Assembly (NCBI GenBank): GCA_900555465.1
Contig: USLE01000006.1
Location: forward strand, 1-14,799
Origin: an uncultured Butyricicoccus sp.
Lineage (GTDB): Bacteria > Bacillota > Clostridia > Oscillospirales > Butyricicoccaceae
Length of the DNA stretch: 14,799 bases
Direction: 5' to 3'
This document shows positions 5,937-13,305 of the stretch, piece by piece. Both the position numbers and the translations under genes were made by a program. The notes under the pieces are model-generated. The model did not search any database and had not been told where the DNA came from. It was given only the letters and a program-made list of their open reading frames with translations. Within the stretch, counting starts at the first letter, position 1; every line of letters begins with the position of its first letter.

Positions 5937-7112
5937 ATGATGCACTTTGATTTTTACAACCCGACCCACCTCCTGTTTGGCAGCGGCAAGCTCGGCGAGC
6001 TCGGTGACCAGAAGCTGCCCGGTAAAAAGGCGCTGCTGCTGATCTCAGCAGGCAAGTCGGCCAAGGCCTCCGGTGCGCTGGAAAAGACGCAGGCGCAGCT
6101 GGCACGCGCCGGTGTAGAATATGTGGTCTGCGCCAATATCCGGGAGAACCCCGTAAAGGAGCTGGTCATGGAGGCGGCGCAGGTTGCCAGAGACAACGGC
6201 TGCGACTTTATCGTGGCGCTGGGCGGCGGCGCGGTACTGGACTCCGCTGTTGCAGTTGCGGCAATGGCCACCAATCCGGGCGACCTGTGGGACTATGTGA
6301 ACGGCGGCACGGGCAAGGGAAAGCCGCTGGTGAATAAGCCGCTGCCGCAGGTCACCATCACCCTGACTGCCGGCACGGGTTCGGAGATCAATAACTGGGG
6401 TGTGATCTCCAATCTGGAGACCCATGAGAAGATCGGCTTTGGCGGCGCGCCCGAGCTGGTGCCCGTACTGGCGGTCGTCGATCCGGAGCTGATGCGCACG
6501 GTGCCTGCCAAATACACGGCCTACCAGGGCTTTGACGCGCTGTTCCACAATACAGAGGTCATGATGTCCAATGGCGTCAACCTGCTCAGCGAGACGCTGG
6601 CGCTCTCTGCCATTGCGAACATTGCACAGTATCTGCCGCGTGCCGTGAAGGACGGGAACGATCTGGAGGCGCGCGAGCATGTGGCTTACGGCAGCACCAT
6701 CGCCGGCATGACCATGCAGCTGAACTCTACCACGGCGCAGCATTCGATGGAGCATGCCATGAGCGCCTATCACCCGAACCTGCCCCACGGCGCAGGTCTC
6801 ATCATGATCTCGGTGGAGTTCGCCCGCTTCTTTATCGAGCGCCATGTCTGTGACGCACAGTTCATCAAGATGGCCCGTGCAATGGGCCTGCCGGATGCTG
6901 ACAAGCCGGAGGACTTCCTCACGGCGCTGACACAGCTGCAAGAAGCCTGCGGCGTGGCGGATCTGAAAATGAGCGACTACGGCTTTGCCAGGGAGGAGGC
7001 CATGACGCTGGCAGTCAACGCCCGCGAAACGATGGGCGGCCTGTTCCTTGCCAATCCCTGCCCGCTGTCGGACGAGGCTTGTGCGGGGATCTTTGAAAGA
7101 GCCTATCGCTGA
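5937..7112 (+). CDS. Iron-containing alcohol dehydrogenase, butanol-dehydrogenase type
   Basis: 391-residue group III (Fe-dependent) alcohol dehydrogenase that reduces aldehydes or oxidises alcohols with NAD(P)H. The N-terminal dinucleotide-binding half opens with FDFYNPTHLLFGSGKLGELG and carries ALGGGAVLDSAVAVAAMATN (about 95-113) and TAGTGSE (144-150). The helical metal-binding half provides probable ligands Asp200 and His204 (GFDALFH), His273 (MEHAMSAYH) and His284 (LPHGAG); the 11-residue spacing of the last two matches the BDH subgroup (HELSAFYDITHG). The usual GGGS-x-x-D-x-A-K motif is altered: Ser is Ala and Lys is Val, which may change cofactor choice. AGGAG lies 9 nt before ATG 5937 (a second ATG follows directly). 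It is the largest enzyme of the operon, with the aldo-keto reductases downstream. Substrate not predictable. Confidence 0.92.
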   Translation: MMHFDFYNPTHLLFGSGKLGELGDQKLPGKKALLLISAGKSAKASGALEKTQAQLARAGVEYVVCANIRENPVKELVMEAAQVARDNGCDFIVALGGGAVLDSAVAVAAMATNPGDLWDYVNGGTGKGKPLVNKPLPQVTITLTAGTGSEINNWGVISNLETHEKIGFGGAPELVPVLAVVDPELMRTVPAKYTAYQGFDALFHNTEVMMSNGVNLLSETLALSAIANIAQYLPRAVKDGNDLEAREHVAYGSTIAGMTMQLNSTTAQHSMEHAMSAYHPNLPHGAGLIMISVEFARFFIERHVCDAQFIKMARAMGLPDADKPEDFLTALTQLQEACGVADLKMSDYGFAREEAMTLAVNARETMGGLFLANPCPLSDEACAGIFERAYR

Positions 7113-7133
7113 TCGAGAGAACGTTTTTTGAGA

Positions 7134-8063
7134 ATGCGGATATCCGGCGCGCTGCTGGCCAGCGGGCTTACCGCCTGCGGGGAAGATCAGGCGCAGCCAG
7201 GAACTACCCCTTCGACGCCGTCGGGCGTGGTGGAGGAAACTGCCGCGCCGGTGTTCGACCTGGAAAACGGCACTGTGCTGCTAAGCAGCGGGTATGAAAT
7301 GCCTGTTGCAGGCCTTGGCACCTACGCCCTTTCGGACGAGGAATGCTACAATTCCGTCACGGCGCTGCTGGAGGCAGGCGGCCGGCTGATCGATACGGCT
7401 TCGTACTACGGCAATGAGGAGAGCATAGGCCGTGCCATCCGGGACAGCGATGTGCCGCGGGAGGAAATCTTTGTCACTACCAAAATATATCCCACGGAGT
7501 TTGACGACCCGGAGGGCGCGATCGATGGCTCGCTCACACGGCTGGATATCGGCTATATCGACCTGATGCTGCTACATCATCCTGGTACAGGTGATGTAGA
7601 GGCTTACCGCGCGATGGAGCAGGCCGTAGAGGAGGGGAAGATACGCTCGATCGGGCTGTCCAACTGGTATATCGAGGAGCTGGAGGAATTCCTGCCGCAG
7701 GTGGATACCATGCCCGCCGTGGTACAGAACGAGATCCATCCCTACTATCAGGAGCAGGAGGTCGTACCCTATATCCAGAGCTTTGGCATTGTGGTGAACG
7801 GCTATTCGCCCTTTGGCGGGCGTGGCCATACCAGCGAGCTGTTTGGAGACCCGGTGATTGCTGCAATTGCTGAAGCGCACGAAGTGCCCCCGGCGCAGGT
7901 GATCCTCCGCTGGAATCTGCAGCGGGGCGTTGTGGTCAACCCGGGGTCAAGCGATCCGGACCACATCCGCGAAAATCTGGATATTTTCGGCTTTGCGCTG
8001 AGCGAGGACGAGATGGCACAAATCAGTGAGCTGGACAGAGGTGAGAAGCATGAATGGTATTGA
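7134..8063 (+). CDS. Aldo-keto reductase with lipoprotein-like N-terminus (tandem copy 1)
   Basis: 309-residue aldo-keto reductase (TIM barrel, NADPH-dependent carbonyl reduction). The tetrad is complete: Asp87 and Tyr92 (RLIDTASYYGNE), Lys117 (TTKIYP) and His148 (LMLLHHPG). The cofactor end is conserved (VILRWNLQRGVVVNPGSS) and it finishes in KHEWY. The N-terminus is odd: MRISGALLASGLTACGEDQ ends in a lipobox (LTAC, Cys15), followed by a Thr/Pro/Ser-rich linker. This suggests an exported lipoprotein, although the signal has a single Arg and a short hydrophobic stretch. Start choice is uncertain: ATG 7134 (or TTG 7128) has no good ribosome site, and the frame is the same as the ADH frame after its stop, 21 nt upstream. 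It overlaps the next gene by 14 nt. Close paralog of that gene; the catalytic domain is secure, its location is not. Confidence 0.88.
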   Translation: MRISGALLASGLTACGEDQAQPGTTPSTPSGVVEETAAPVFDLENGTVLLSSGYEMPVAGLGTYALSDEECYNSVTALLEAGGRLIDTASYYGNEESIGRAIRDSDVPREEIFVTTKIYPTEFDDPEGAIDGSLTRLDIGYIDLMLLHHPGTGDVEAYRAMEQAVEEGKIRSIGLSNWYIEELEEFLPQVDTMPAVVQNEIHPYYQEQEVVPYIQSFGIVVNGYSPFGGRGHTSELFGDPVIAAIAEAHEVPPAQVILRWNLQRGVVVNPGSSDPDHIRENLDIFGFALSEDEMAQISELDRGEKHEWY

Positions 8064-8886
8064 TCTGGCAAGCGGGCGCAACGGATATGCGCCTGCCGTG
8101 CAACTGAACGACGGATACTGTATGCCTGCATTGGGGCTGGGTACTTATGCCCTGCACGGCAGTACCTGTACGGATGCGGTACGCACCGCCCTGCAGAGCG
8201 GGTACCGCCTGATCGACACGGCTTCCTTTTACGGAAACGAGAAGGAGGTCGGCACGGGGGTGAGGCAGTCCGGCGTGCCGCGCGAAGAGGTTTTCGTGAT
8301 CACCAAGCTCTATCCAAACCAGTATGCCCGTGCGGCAAAGGCCATCGATGAGGCGCTGGAAAAGCTGGACATTGACTATGTTGATATGATGCTCCTGCAC
8401 CATCCTGCGTCTAACGATGTAACAGCCTACCGTGCAATCGAGCAGGCAATCCGTGACGGCAAGGTGCGCTCCGCCGGTATTTCATGCTATTATATTAGGG
8501 AAACAGATGCTTTCCTGCCCAAAGTCACGGTGAAGCCTGCGCTGATCCAGAATGAGATCCACCCATATTATCAGGACAGTGCGGTGGTGCGGCATATACA
8601 GGGACTTGGCATTGCAGTGCAGGCTTGGTATCCGCTGGGCGGACGCGGCTACACCGGCGCACTGCTTGGCGATCCGGTGATCGGACGGATTGCAGCAGCG
8701 CACGGCAAGTCCCCTGCGCAGGTGATCCTGCGGTGGAACCTGCAGAACGGAGTGATCGTCATTCCGGGCTCGAGCAATCCGGAGCATATCCGCGAGAACA
8801 TTTCAGTATTCGATTTTGTGCTGTCCAGTGCAGAGATGCAGGAAATCGCTCGGCTCAACCGGAACGAAAAGCATGACTGGTATTGA
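8050..8886 (+). CDS. Aldo-keto reductase, cytosolic (tandem copy 2)
   Basis: 278-residue AKR with no signal peptide, close in sequence to the preceding gene over the whole barrel. Catalytic residues are Asp56 and Tyr61 (RLIDTASFYGNE), Lys86 (ITKLYP) and His117 (MMLLHHPA). The NADPH-binding VILRWNLQNGVIVIPGSSNP and the KHDWY end match copy 1. Start ATG 8050 is preferred over ATG 8026 because AGAGGTGAG lies just before it (8037-8045), and homology begins near VQLNDGYCMPALGLGTY. The start lies inside the 3' end of copy 1 (14-nt overlap), so translation is probably coupled. Last gene of the operon; a hairpin lies 35 nt after the stop. Likely reduces aldehydes or ketones in the cytosol. Confidence 0.93.
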   Translation: MNGIDLASGRNGYAPAVQLNDGYCMPALGLGTYALHGSTCTDAVRTALQSGYRLIDTASFYGNEKEVGTGVRQSGVPREEVFVITKLYPNQYARAAKAIDEALEKLDIDYVDMMLLHHPASNDVTAYRAIEQAIRDGKVRSAGISCYYIRETDAFLPKVTVKPALIQNEIHPYYQDSAVVRHIQGLGIAVQAWYPLGGRGYTGALLGDPVIGRIAAAHGKSPAQVILRWNLQNGVIVIPGSSNPEHIRENISVFDFVLSSAEMQEIARLNRNEKHDWY

Positions 8887-8920
8887 GACCGGCGCGGTGA
8901 TTGGAAATGATAAAGAAAAG

Positions 8921-8970
8921 GAGCGCCTGCTCTGGATGAGAACAAAATTACCATCCGGGAGCAGGCGCTC
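8921..8970. terminator. Long hairpin after the aldo-keto reductase operon
   Basis: GAGCGCCTGCTC (8921-8932) pairs perfectly with GAGCAGGCGCTC (8959-8970); GGATG (8934-8938) and CATCC (8952-8956) extend the stem. The + side has no T-run. On the minus strand the stem is followed by CTTTTCTTTA. It probably ends or protects the operon transcript, and may act in both directions. Confidence 0.6.
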
Positions 8971-9059
8971 TTGGTCAAGCGATAATTGGTTTAAATGAGG
9001 AGACAGGTCGAGCTGTTTTAGTGACAGATAATTTTACAGCAGCATCTATTGAACCGAAA
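8940..9059 (+). pseudogene. Possible 3' tail of an unidentified gene
   Basis: An open stretch with no start ends at TAA 9057-9059 and reads PGAGALGQAIIGLNEETG, then RAVLVTDNFTAASIEP. The amino-acid pattern is protein-like and the codons are AT-rich (GTT, TTA, ACA, ATT), unlike the neighbouring operons. I cannot assign a family. Its first part overlaps the 8921-8970 hairpin. Confidence 0.3.
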
Positions 9060-9079
9060 GCTACTAATGCATAACTGTA

Positions 9080-9107
9080 AACAATGCCAGAAATGACTGG
9101 CATTGTT
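9080..9107. terminator. Hairpin, possible terminator
   Basis: AACAATGCCAG (9080-9090) pairs perfectly with CTGGCATTGTT (9097-9107), loop AAATGA. It follows the unidentified open tail by 20 nt. No T-run follows beyond the stem's own TT. Confidence 0.45.
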
Positions 9108-9148
9108 CGATCATACTACGCACAATGCGATACAAAAAGTAGCCCCCC

Positions 9149-9177
9149 AAAAAAACTATCCAATCGATTGATAGTTT
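9149..9177 (-). terminator. Minus-strand terminator-like palindrome
   Basis: AAACTAT (9153-9159) and ATAGTTT (9171-9177) flank the palindrome CAATCGATTG, with one unpaired C at 9160. Read on the minus strand the stem runs into seven T (complement of 9149-9155). Confidence 0.5.
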
Positions 9178-9496
9178 GGGATTTCTGCTTTTAAAGAGAT
9201 TTATTTTGTGTTGTATGTTTGACATACAGGTGCTGCAGACCAGGAACAACGATTATATGGCAACCTTGTTAAAGTTTTTCAGAAGATGCGGTAGCCCAGG
9301 GAGCGCCCTAATCTGGTTTGTGAATTATACCGTAGTTTTCCCGCGCGCAAGCGCTATCAAGCAGGTGCATACACTGGGATTTTGGAGCCGCATAGGCTGC
9401 GGGCTTGATTGTTCGCAGCTAATTTTTTGATTTGGGTGATAGCTGAGAGGATGCCAATACAGCGCTGAAATAATCAAAAACTGATTTGAAGAATAA

Positions 9497-9534
9497 GCAA
9501 AGCAGCCAGCCGCTGATCCGGCTGGCTGCTTTGC
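9497..9534. terminator. 15-bp perfect hairpin downstream of the second LysR gene
   Basis: GCAAAGCAGCCAGCC (9497-9511) pairs perfectly with GGCTGGCTGCTTTGC (9520-9534), 8-nt loop. The minus side continues TTATTCTTC, the plus side GATTTTGG. It is the best candidate terminator for the minus-strand LysR gene, which ends 198 nt before it. Confidence 0.65.
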
Positions 9535-9731
9535 GATTTTGGATGAATGTTGCGACAAAAAACAACCCTACAGGATCATCAATACAATTTCTTTTACAGT
9601 TTGTGCAGCAGGGCAGAAATGTCAGCGCCGAACCTGTCGACAGGCACGATGACAAACGAGGCAACCCGGCAAGCGATCGCTGCGCGCGGCGGCCGCCTGT
9701 TTGCTGAACCCGCTCATAGAGTCAAGCTGCA

Positions 9732-10649
9732 TCATTGACCTGCAGGAGGAATTTCGCTCTTTGTGTGAGCCAGCAAATCACGCAGGCAGTCCAGAAACAC
9801 AGAGGCTGCCTTGGAGAACACCTGATATTTTTTCCACACAATGAAGCCATAGGCTTCGAGCGTAGGGGAAAAGGGACGAAAACAAAGACTGCTGTCTGCT
9901 GTGTTGACCAGTTTATCAAAACACAGCGCATAACCCAAACCTTCATCCACCAGCAGGGAAGCGTTGAACACCAGATTATAGGTCGCTACGATGTTCAATG
10001 CGGAAATTTCCCGCTGCATCCACTGTGCCAGATACCGGTCGTCCCCCTTCTGATGGGAGATGATCAGCGGCTTGTCCCAGAGATCCGCGGGGCAGATCGC
10101 ATCTTTCTGCGCAAGCGGCGCATCCCGGCGCATCAGCACACCCCAGCGGTCGGCAAGCGGGATGGGAAGGGTTTCGTACTTCTTCGGGTCGGTTTCGGTG
10201 AATAAAAGCCCGAAGTCGATCAGTCCCTTATCCAGATATTCCAGAACATACTCTGCATTGCCGCTGGAGATGTGATAGTGGATATCCGGATATTGCCGCT
10301 GGATCTGCTTGGCAGCGCGTGCGAGCAGGCGCACGATGTCGGTTTCGCCCGTGCCGATGACAACATCGCCTGCAATGCTGTCGTTTGAGCGGGTGATCTC
10401 CTCTTCGGTTTTGTTTACAAGGGCGAGGATCTCCTCTGCCCGCCGCCGGAGGATCATGCCCTCTTCGGTCAATACCACCTTGCGCGAGCCTTTTGTGCCG
10501 CGGATCAGCAGCTGTTTGCCGAGCTCATCCTCAAGCGTTTTGAGCTGGATGGAAAGCGTCGGCTGGGAAAGGTGCAGCGACGCGGCAGCCGCGGAAATGC
10601 TTTGCTCCCGCGCCACAGCCAGAAAATAGTTCAATACGCGAAGTTCCAT
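9732..10649 (-). CDS. LysR-family transcriptional regulator (module 2)
   Basis: 305-residue LysR-type regulator. The winged HTH is complete (MELRVLNYFLAVAREQSISA, then AAASLHLSQPTLSIQLKTLE, then ELGKQLLIRG), followed by the effector domain (GDVVIGTGETDIVRLLARA, LIDFGLLFTETDP, WGVLMRRDAPLA, GLGYALCFDKLV). The start at 10647-10649 is chosen because GGGAGG (complement of 10660-10665) lies 10 nt upstream and the protein then aligns with module 1's regulator from Met1; a longer start at 10682 would overlap its own promoter. It is divergent from the lipoprotein gene at 10797, with an intergenic region homologous to that of module 1. It is expected to repress itself and activate the 10797-14799 operon with an unknown co-inducer. 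Confidence 0.95.
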   Translation of the reverse strand: MELRVLNYFLAVAREQSISAAAASLHLSQPTLSIQLKTLEDELGKQLLIRGTKGSRKVVLTEEGMILRRRAEEILALVNKTEEEITRSNDSIAGDVVIGTGETDIVRLLARAAKQIQRQYPDIHYHISSGNAEYVLEYLDKGLIDFGLLFTETDPKKYETLPIPLADRWGVLMRRDAPLAQKDAICPADLWDKPLIISHQKGDDRYLAQWMQREISALNIVATYNLVFNASLLVDEGLGYALCFDKLVNTADSSLCFRPFSPTLEAYGFIVWKKYQVFSKAASVFLDCLRDLLAHTKSEIPPAGQ

Positions 10650-10672
10650 GGTACAACTGCCTCCCTGCCTGC

Positions 10673-10701
10673 AGTATAGCACGAAATTCTATAGAATTCA
10701 A
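10673..10701 (-). promoter_or_regulatory. Promoter of LysR module 2
   Basis: Minus strand: -35 TTGAAT (complement of 10696-10701), 17-bp spacer, -10 TATACT (complement of 10673-10678). Position and spacing equal those of the module 1 regulator promoter. Confidence 0.75.
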
Positions 10702-10704
10702 CAA
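10685..10704. promoter_or_regulatory. LysR operator (module 2)
   Basis: AATTCTATAGAATT (10685-10698) is a perfect 14-bp palindrome. The T-N11-A pair T10692 and A10704 occupies the same alignment columns as T5245 and A5257 of module 1. It overlaps the -35 of the regulator's own promoter. Confidence 0.55.
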
Positions 10705-10728
10705 TGAAAATATATTAAGAATAAGTAT

Positions 10729-10757
10729 TTGCTATTTTATTATGACTTTACTATACT
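10729..10757 (+). promoter_or_regulatory. Promoter of the Ntn-hydrolase/CapK/ABC operon
   Basis: -35 TTGCTA (10729-10734), 17-bp spacer, -10 TATACT (10752-10757). The -35 is within AAGTATTTGCTATT (10723-10736), identical to 5276-5289. The leader to the first gene is about 33 nt. Confidence 0.75.
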
Positions 10758-10796
10758 GAAACCATAAAACAAAACCGTTGGGAGGTTCGGAAAACG

Positions 10797-11918
10797 ATGA
10801 GGCGCAGCGCCGCAAAAAGGAAATGTATCAGCTGTCTTTCCCTGCTGTTGGCAGGGATCATGATGAGCGGATGCAGGGGAGCAGGCGGGGAACAGATGCA
10901 GCAGACAGCGAACAGTAACGGAGCGGATACAGAATCTGTGACGACAGTAACACCGACACAGGAGATTGCAGAGCTGGAAAGCGGCCTGTCTGCGGTACGG
11001 TATGACGGTGACTATGGCTTAGACGGGTTTTTAGCGCAGGGCGGCGCATCCTCGGATGGAGAGGTCGTGCAATACCTGGCGGACAATCTGTTGTCCGGTC
11101 TGGATCTGGGCGGTCTGCTGGGCAGCGTGTTCGGATGCAGCACGATCGCTGTGCAGAGCCCGGAGGGGCACACACTGTTTGGGCGAAACTTCGACTGGTC
11201 CGGCTGTGAGGCTTTGATTGTGGAGGCGCATCCGGAGAACGGATATGCTTCGCTTTCCACGGTCAATATGGATTTTATCACGCAGAATGCAGGAAACGGC
11301 GTGGTGAGTATGGCACTTCGGCTGGACGAGGTGCGCACCCTTGCTGCGTTGTACGCACCGCTGGATGGGATGAATGAGGCCGGGCTGGCGGTATCCGTCA
11401 ATATGATACAGGACAGTGCTGTGATCGAACAGGACACGGAAAAACCCGATTTGACGACGACAACGGCGATTCGTTTGCTGTTGGACCGGGCGGCCACGGT
11501 GGAGGAAGCGCTGGCATTGCTGGAACAATACGACCTGCACGGTTCTATGGGAATGATGATCCATTTTGCAATCTCGGATGCCACGGGCCGCAGCGTAGTG
11601 GTCGAATATGTGGGAAACGAGATGGTTGCCACAGAAACGCCTGTTGTCACCAATTTCTATCTGGCGGAGGGTGAAAAGCAGGGCGTAGGGACCGAACAGT
11701 CGCATGAACGGTATGACATCCTCATGGACCGGCTGGCAGACAGCCCGCAGATGGACAGGGAAGCGGTCCGGGATGCGCTGGACAGCGTCAGCAAGGACAA
11801 CTTCGGCGAATTTGAGTCCACCGAATGGAGTATTGTCATGGATTTGACGGCAGGGGAGGCACGGTACTACCACCGGGAGGATTACAGCCACAGCTACCTG
11901 TTCCAGCTTGCAGGATAA
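10797..11918 (+). CDS. Lipoprotein Ntn-hydrolase, choloylglycine hydrolase/penicillin V acylase superfamily
   Basis: 373-residue exported lipoprotein. The N-terminus has basic residues (MRRSAAKRK), a hydrophobic stretch and a lipobox MMSGC (Cys26). A low-complexity linker and a short helical region follow. The Ntn-hydrolase core starts at GCSTIAV, with candidate nucleophile Cys114; Arg130 and Asp133 (GRNFDW) lie 16 and 19 residues later, exactly the Cys2-Arg18-Asp21 spacing of bile salt hydrolases. GMNEAGLAV (Asn193) and VVTNFYL supply the usual Asn positions, and SHERYD a late Arg. The superfamily cleaves linear amides such as conjugated bile salts, penicillin V or acyl-homoserine lactones; the substrate here is unknown. 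Activity requires Cys114 to become N-terminal, so ~88 residues after the lipid anchor must be cut away. GGGAGG lies 11 nt before ATG 10797. First gene of a LysR-controlled operon. Confidence 0.9.
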   Translation: MRRSAAKRKCISCLSLLLAGIMMSGCRGAGGEQMQQTANSNGADTESVTTVTPTQEIAELESGLSAVRYDGDYGLDGFLAQGGASSDGEVVQYLADNLLSGLDLGGLLGSVFGCSTIAVQSPEGHTLFGRNFDWSGCEALIVEAHPENGYASLSTVNMDFITQNAGNGVVSMALRLDEVRTLAALYAPLDGMNEAGLAVSVNMIQDSAVIEQDTEKPDLTTTTAIRLLLDRAATVEEALALLEQYDLHGSMGMMIHFAISDATGRSVVVEYVGNEMVATETPVVTNFYLAEGEKQGVGTEQSHERYDILMDRLADSPQMDREAVRDALDSVSKDNFGEFESTEWSIVMDLTAGEARYYHREDYSHSYLFQLAG

Positions 11919-11937
11919 CGAGGAAAGGAAGGACGAC

Positions 11938-13305
11938 GTGAACTATTTCAGAACACTGAAAGCATTATCCGGCTTTATGAAAAACACCCGGATCAGCACA
12001 GAGGAGATGAAAGAGCTGCAGGAGCAGAACCTGCGCGCGCTGCTGCACCACGCATGGGATCACTCTGTATTTTACCGGCGGACGTTTGAAAAGGCCGGCA
12101 TCCGGGAAGAAAAACTGGACAGCTTGCCGCTCTCCGCATTCCCTGCAATCGACAAACAAATCCTGATGGAGCATTTTGACGAACTGGTCACGGTTCCGGA
12201 TGTGAAGCAGGCGGAGCTGCGCCGCTTTGATGCAGAGCGGGCCGCAGACCGGAAGCCCTATTGCGGGCAATACCATGTGGTGCATTCTTCAGGCAGTACA
12301 GGGAAGCCGGGGTATTTCATTTATGATGAGCCTGCATGGCAGACGATGCTGCTGGGCATCATCCGCGGCGCGCTGTGGGACATGTCCATGCCAGCAATCC
12401 TCAAACTGCTGCTCGGGCGGCCGCGCATCATCTATATTGCAGCAACGGACGGCCGCTACGGCGGAGCAATGGCGGTCGGCGACGGGATCGACGGCGTTGG
12501 CGCGAAGCAGATGTATCTGGATATCAACACACCGCTGGCGGATTGGATCGAGCAGGTGCGCAGCTTTCAGCCGAATATCATCATAGGCTACCCATCGGCC
12601 ATCAAAATCCTGGCGGAGCTGCAGGAGAAGGGAGCGGTATCCGTCCGGGTAGTCCGCGTGATCTCCTGCGGCGAGCCGCTTGGCCCGGGGCTGCGCCGCT
12701 ATCTGGAGCGGGTGTTCGGGTGCACGGTCGTCAACATCTACGGCGCGAGTGAATCGCTGGCGCTGGGCGTTGAGACAGGAAAAGAGGACGGCATGCTGCT
12801 GTTTGACGACATGAACGTTATCGAAATGCAAGACGGCATCATGTACCTGACCTGTCTGTACAATTATGCGCAGCCGCTGATCCGCTACCGGATATCCGAC
12901 CAGCTGGCGCTCAAGGAGCCGCTGCCGGGCAGCCCGTTTGCCCGCGCCGAGATCCTGCTGGGGCGCAGCGAGGATATGCTGTGGTTCACCAGTGCAAACG
13001 GCAGCCGCGACTTCCTGCATCCGCTGGCCGTAGAGGGCTTCTGCGTGGAGGGGCTGCTTGATTACCAGTTCCGCCAGATCGCGCCGGATGCCTTTGAAAT
13101 GCTGGCAGAAACGAACGGAGAGGAGCAGAAAGCGCATGTTCGGACGGAAATGCTTCACCAGATGGGAAATATCCTGCGGGAAAAGCATCTGGACTATGTT
13201 CAGTTCTATGTGCGGTTTGTGGATGCCATCCGGCCGGACCCCAAAACCGGAAAGAAGCACCTGATCGTGACGCAGCAGATGGCGGAAACGGAGGAAGCCG
13301 TATGA
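11938..13305 (+). CDS. PaaK/CapK-like adenylate-forming enzyme
   Basis: 455-residue member of the phenylacetate-CoA ligase/CapK branch of the ANL superfamily, which activates a carboxylic acid with ATP to an acyl-adenylate, often going on to a thioester. The N-terminal RALLHHAWDHSVFYRRTFEK is typical of the PaaK/CapK group. The phosphate loop VHSSGSTGKPG (115-125) and YGASES (268-273) are clear, followed by PLIRYRISDQL with Asp321 (the Y-R-T-G-D equivalent) and LGRSEDM, with a short C-terminal domain. I choose GTG 11938 because GGAAAGGAAGG (11922-11932) precedes it directly; a TTG at 11908 would overlap the upstream gene and lacks a ribosome site. It lies 19 nt after the lipoprotein stop and overlaps the next start as ATGA. 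No acyltransferase or carrier protein is nearby. Substrate unknown; an acid released by the neighbouring hydrolase is one possibility. Confidence 0.88.
   Translation: MNYFRTLKALSGFMKNTRISTEEMKELQEQNLRALLHHAWDHSVFYRRTFEKAGIREEKLDSLPLSAFPAIDKQILMEHFDELVTVPDVKQAELRRFDAERAADRKPYCGQYHVVHSSGSTGKPGYFIYDEPAWQTMLLGIIRGALWDMSMPAILKLLLGRPRIIYIAATDGRYGGAMAVGDGIDGVGAKQMYLDINTPLADWIEQVRSFQPNIIIGYPSAIKILAELQEKGAVSVRVVRVISCGEPLGPGLRRYLERVFGCTVVNIYGASESLALGVETGKEDGMLLFDDMNVIEMQDGIMYLTCLYNYAQPLIRYRISDQLALKEPLPGSPFARAEILLGRSEDMLWFTSANGSRDFLHPLAVEGFCVEGLLDYQFRQIAPDAFEMLAETNGEEQKAHVRTEMLHQMGNILREKHLDYVQFYVRFVDAIRPDPKTGKKHLIVTQQMAETEEAV

Larger units (their letters stand above)
8887..9731. other. 845-nt non-coding region with hairpins and one AT-rich gene tail
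   Basis: No intact gene seen. The region holds four hairpins (listed separately), an AT-rich open stretch at 8940-9059, and a G/C-rich segment around 9600-9720 with an open frame of no recognisable similarity. AT content between about 8980 and 9290 is visibly higher than in the flanking operons, suggesting foreign or decayed DNA. Confidence 0.5.

Noticed and set aside
6045..6941. Long antisense open frame within the Fe-ADH gene
   Set aside because: A His/Arg/Gln-rich shadow of a GC-rich coding strand; similar shadows occur opposite the CapK-like gene (12289-13260) and the lipoprotein gene (11031-11891).
9324..9329. Perfect TATAAT on the minus strand
   Set aside because: No acceptable -35 at 16-18 bp and no gene downstream that it could serve.
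9176..9430. 84-codon open frame in the non-coding stretch
   Set aside because: No ribosome site and no family-like pattern; it crosses the composition change around 9290.
9547..9738. 63-codon open frame reaching into the LysR 3' end
   Set aside because: The C-terminal part (TNEATRQAIAARGGRL) looks weakly protein-like, but there is no ribosome site and no recognisable family.
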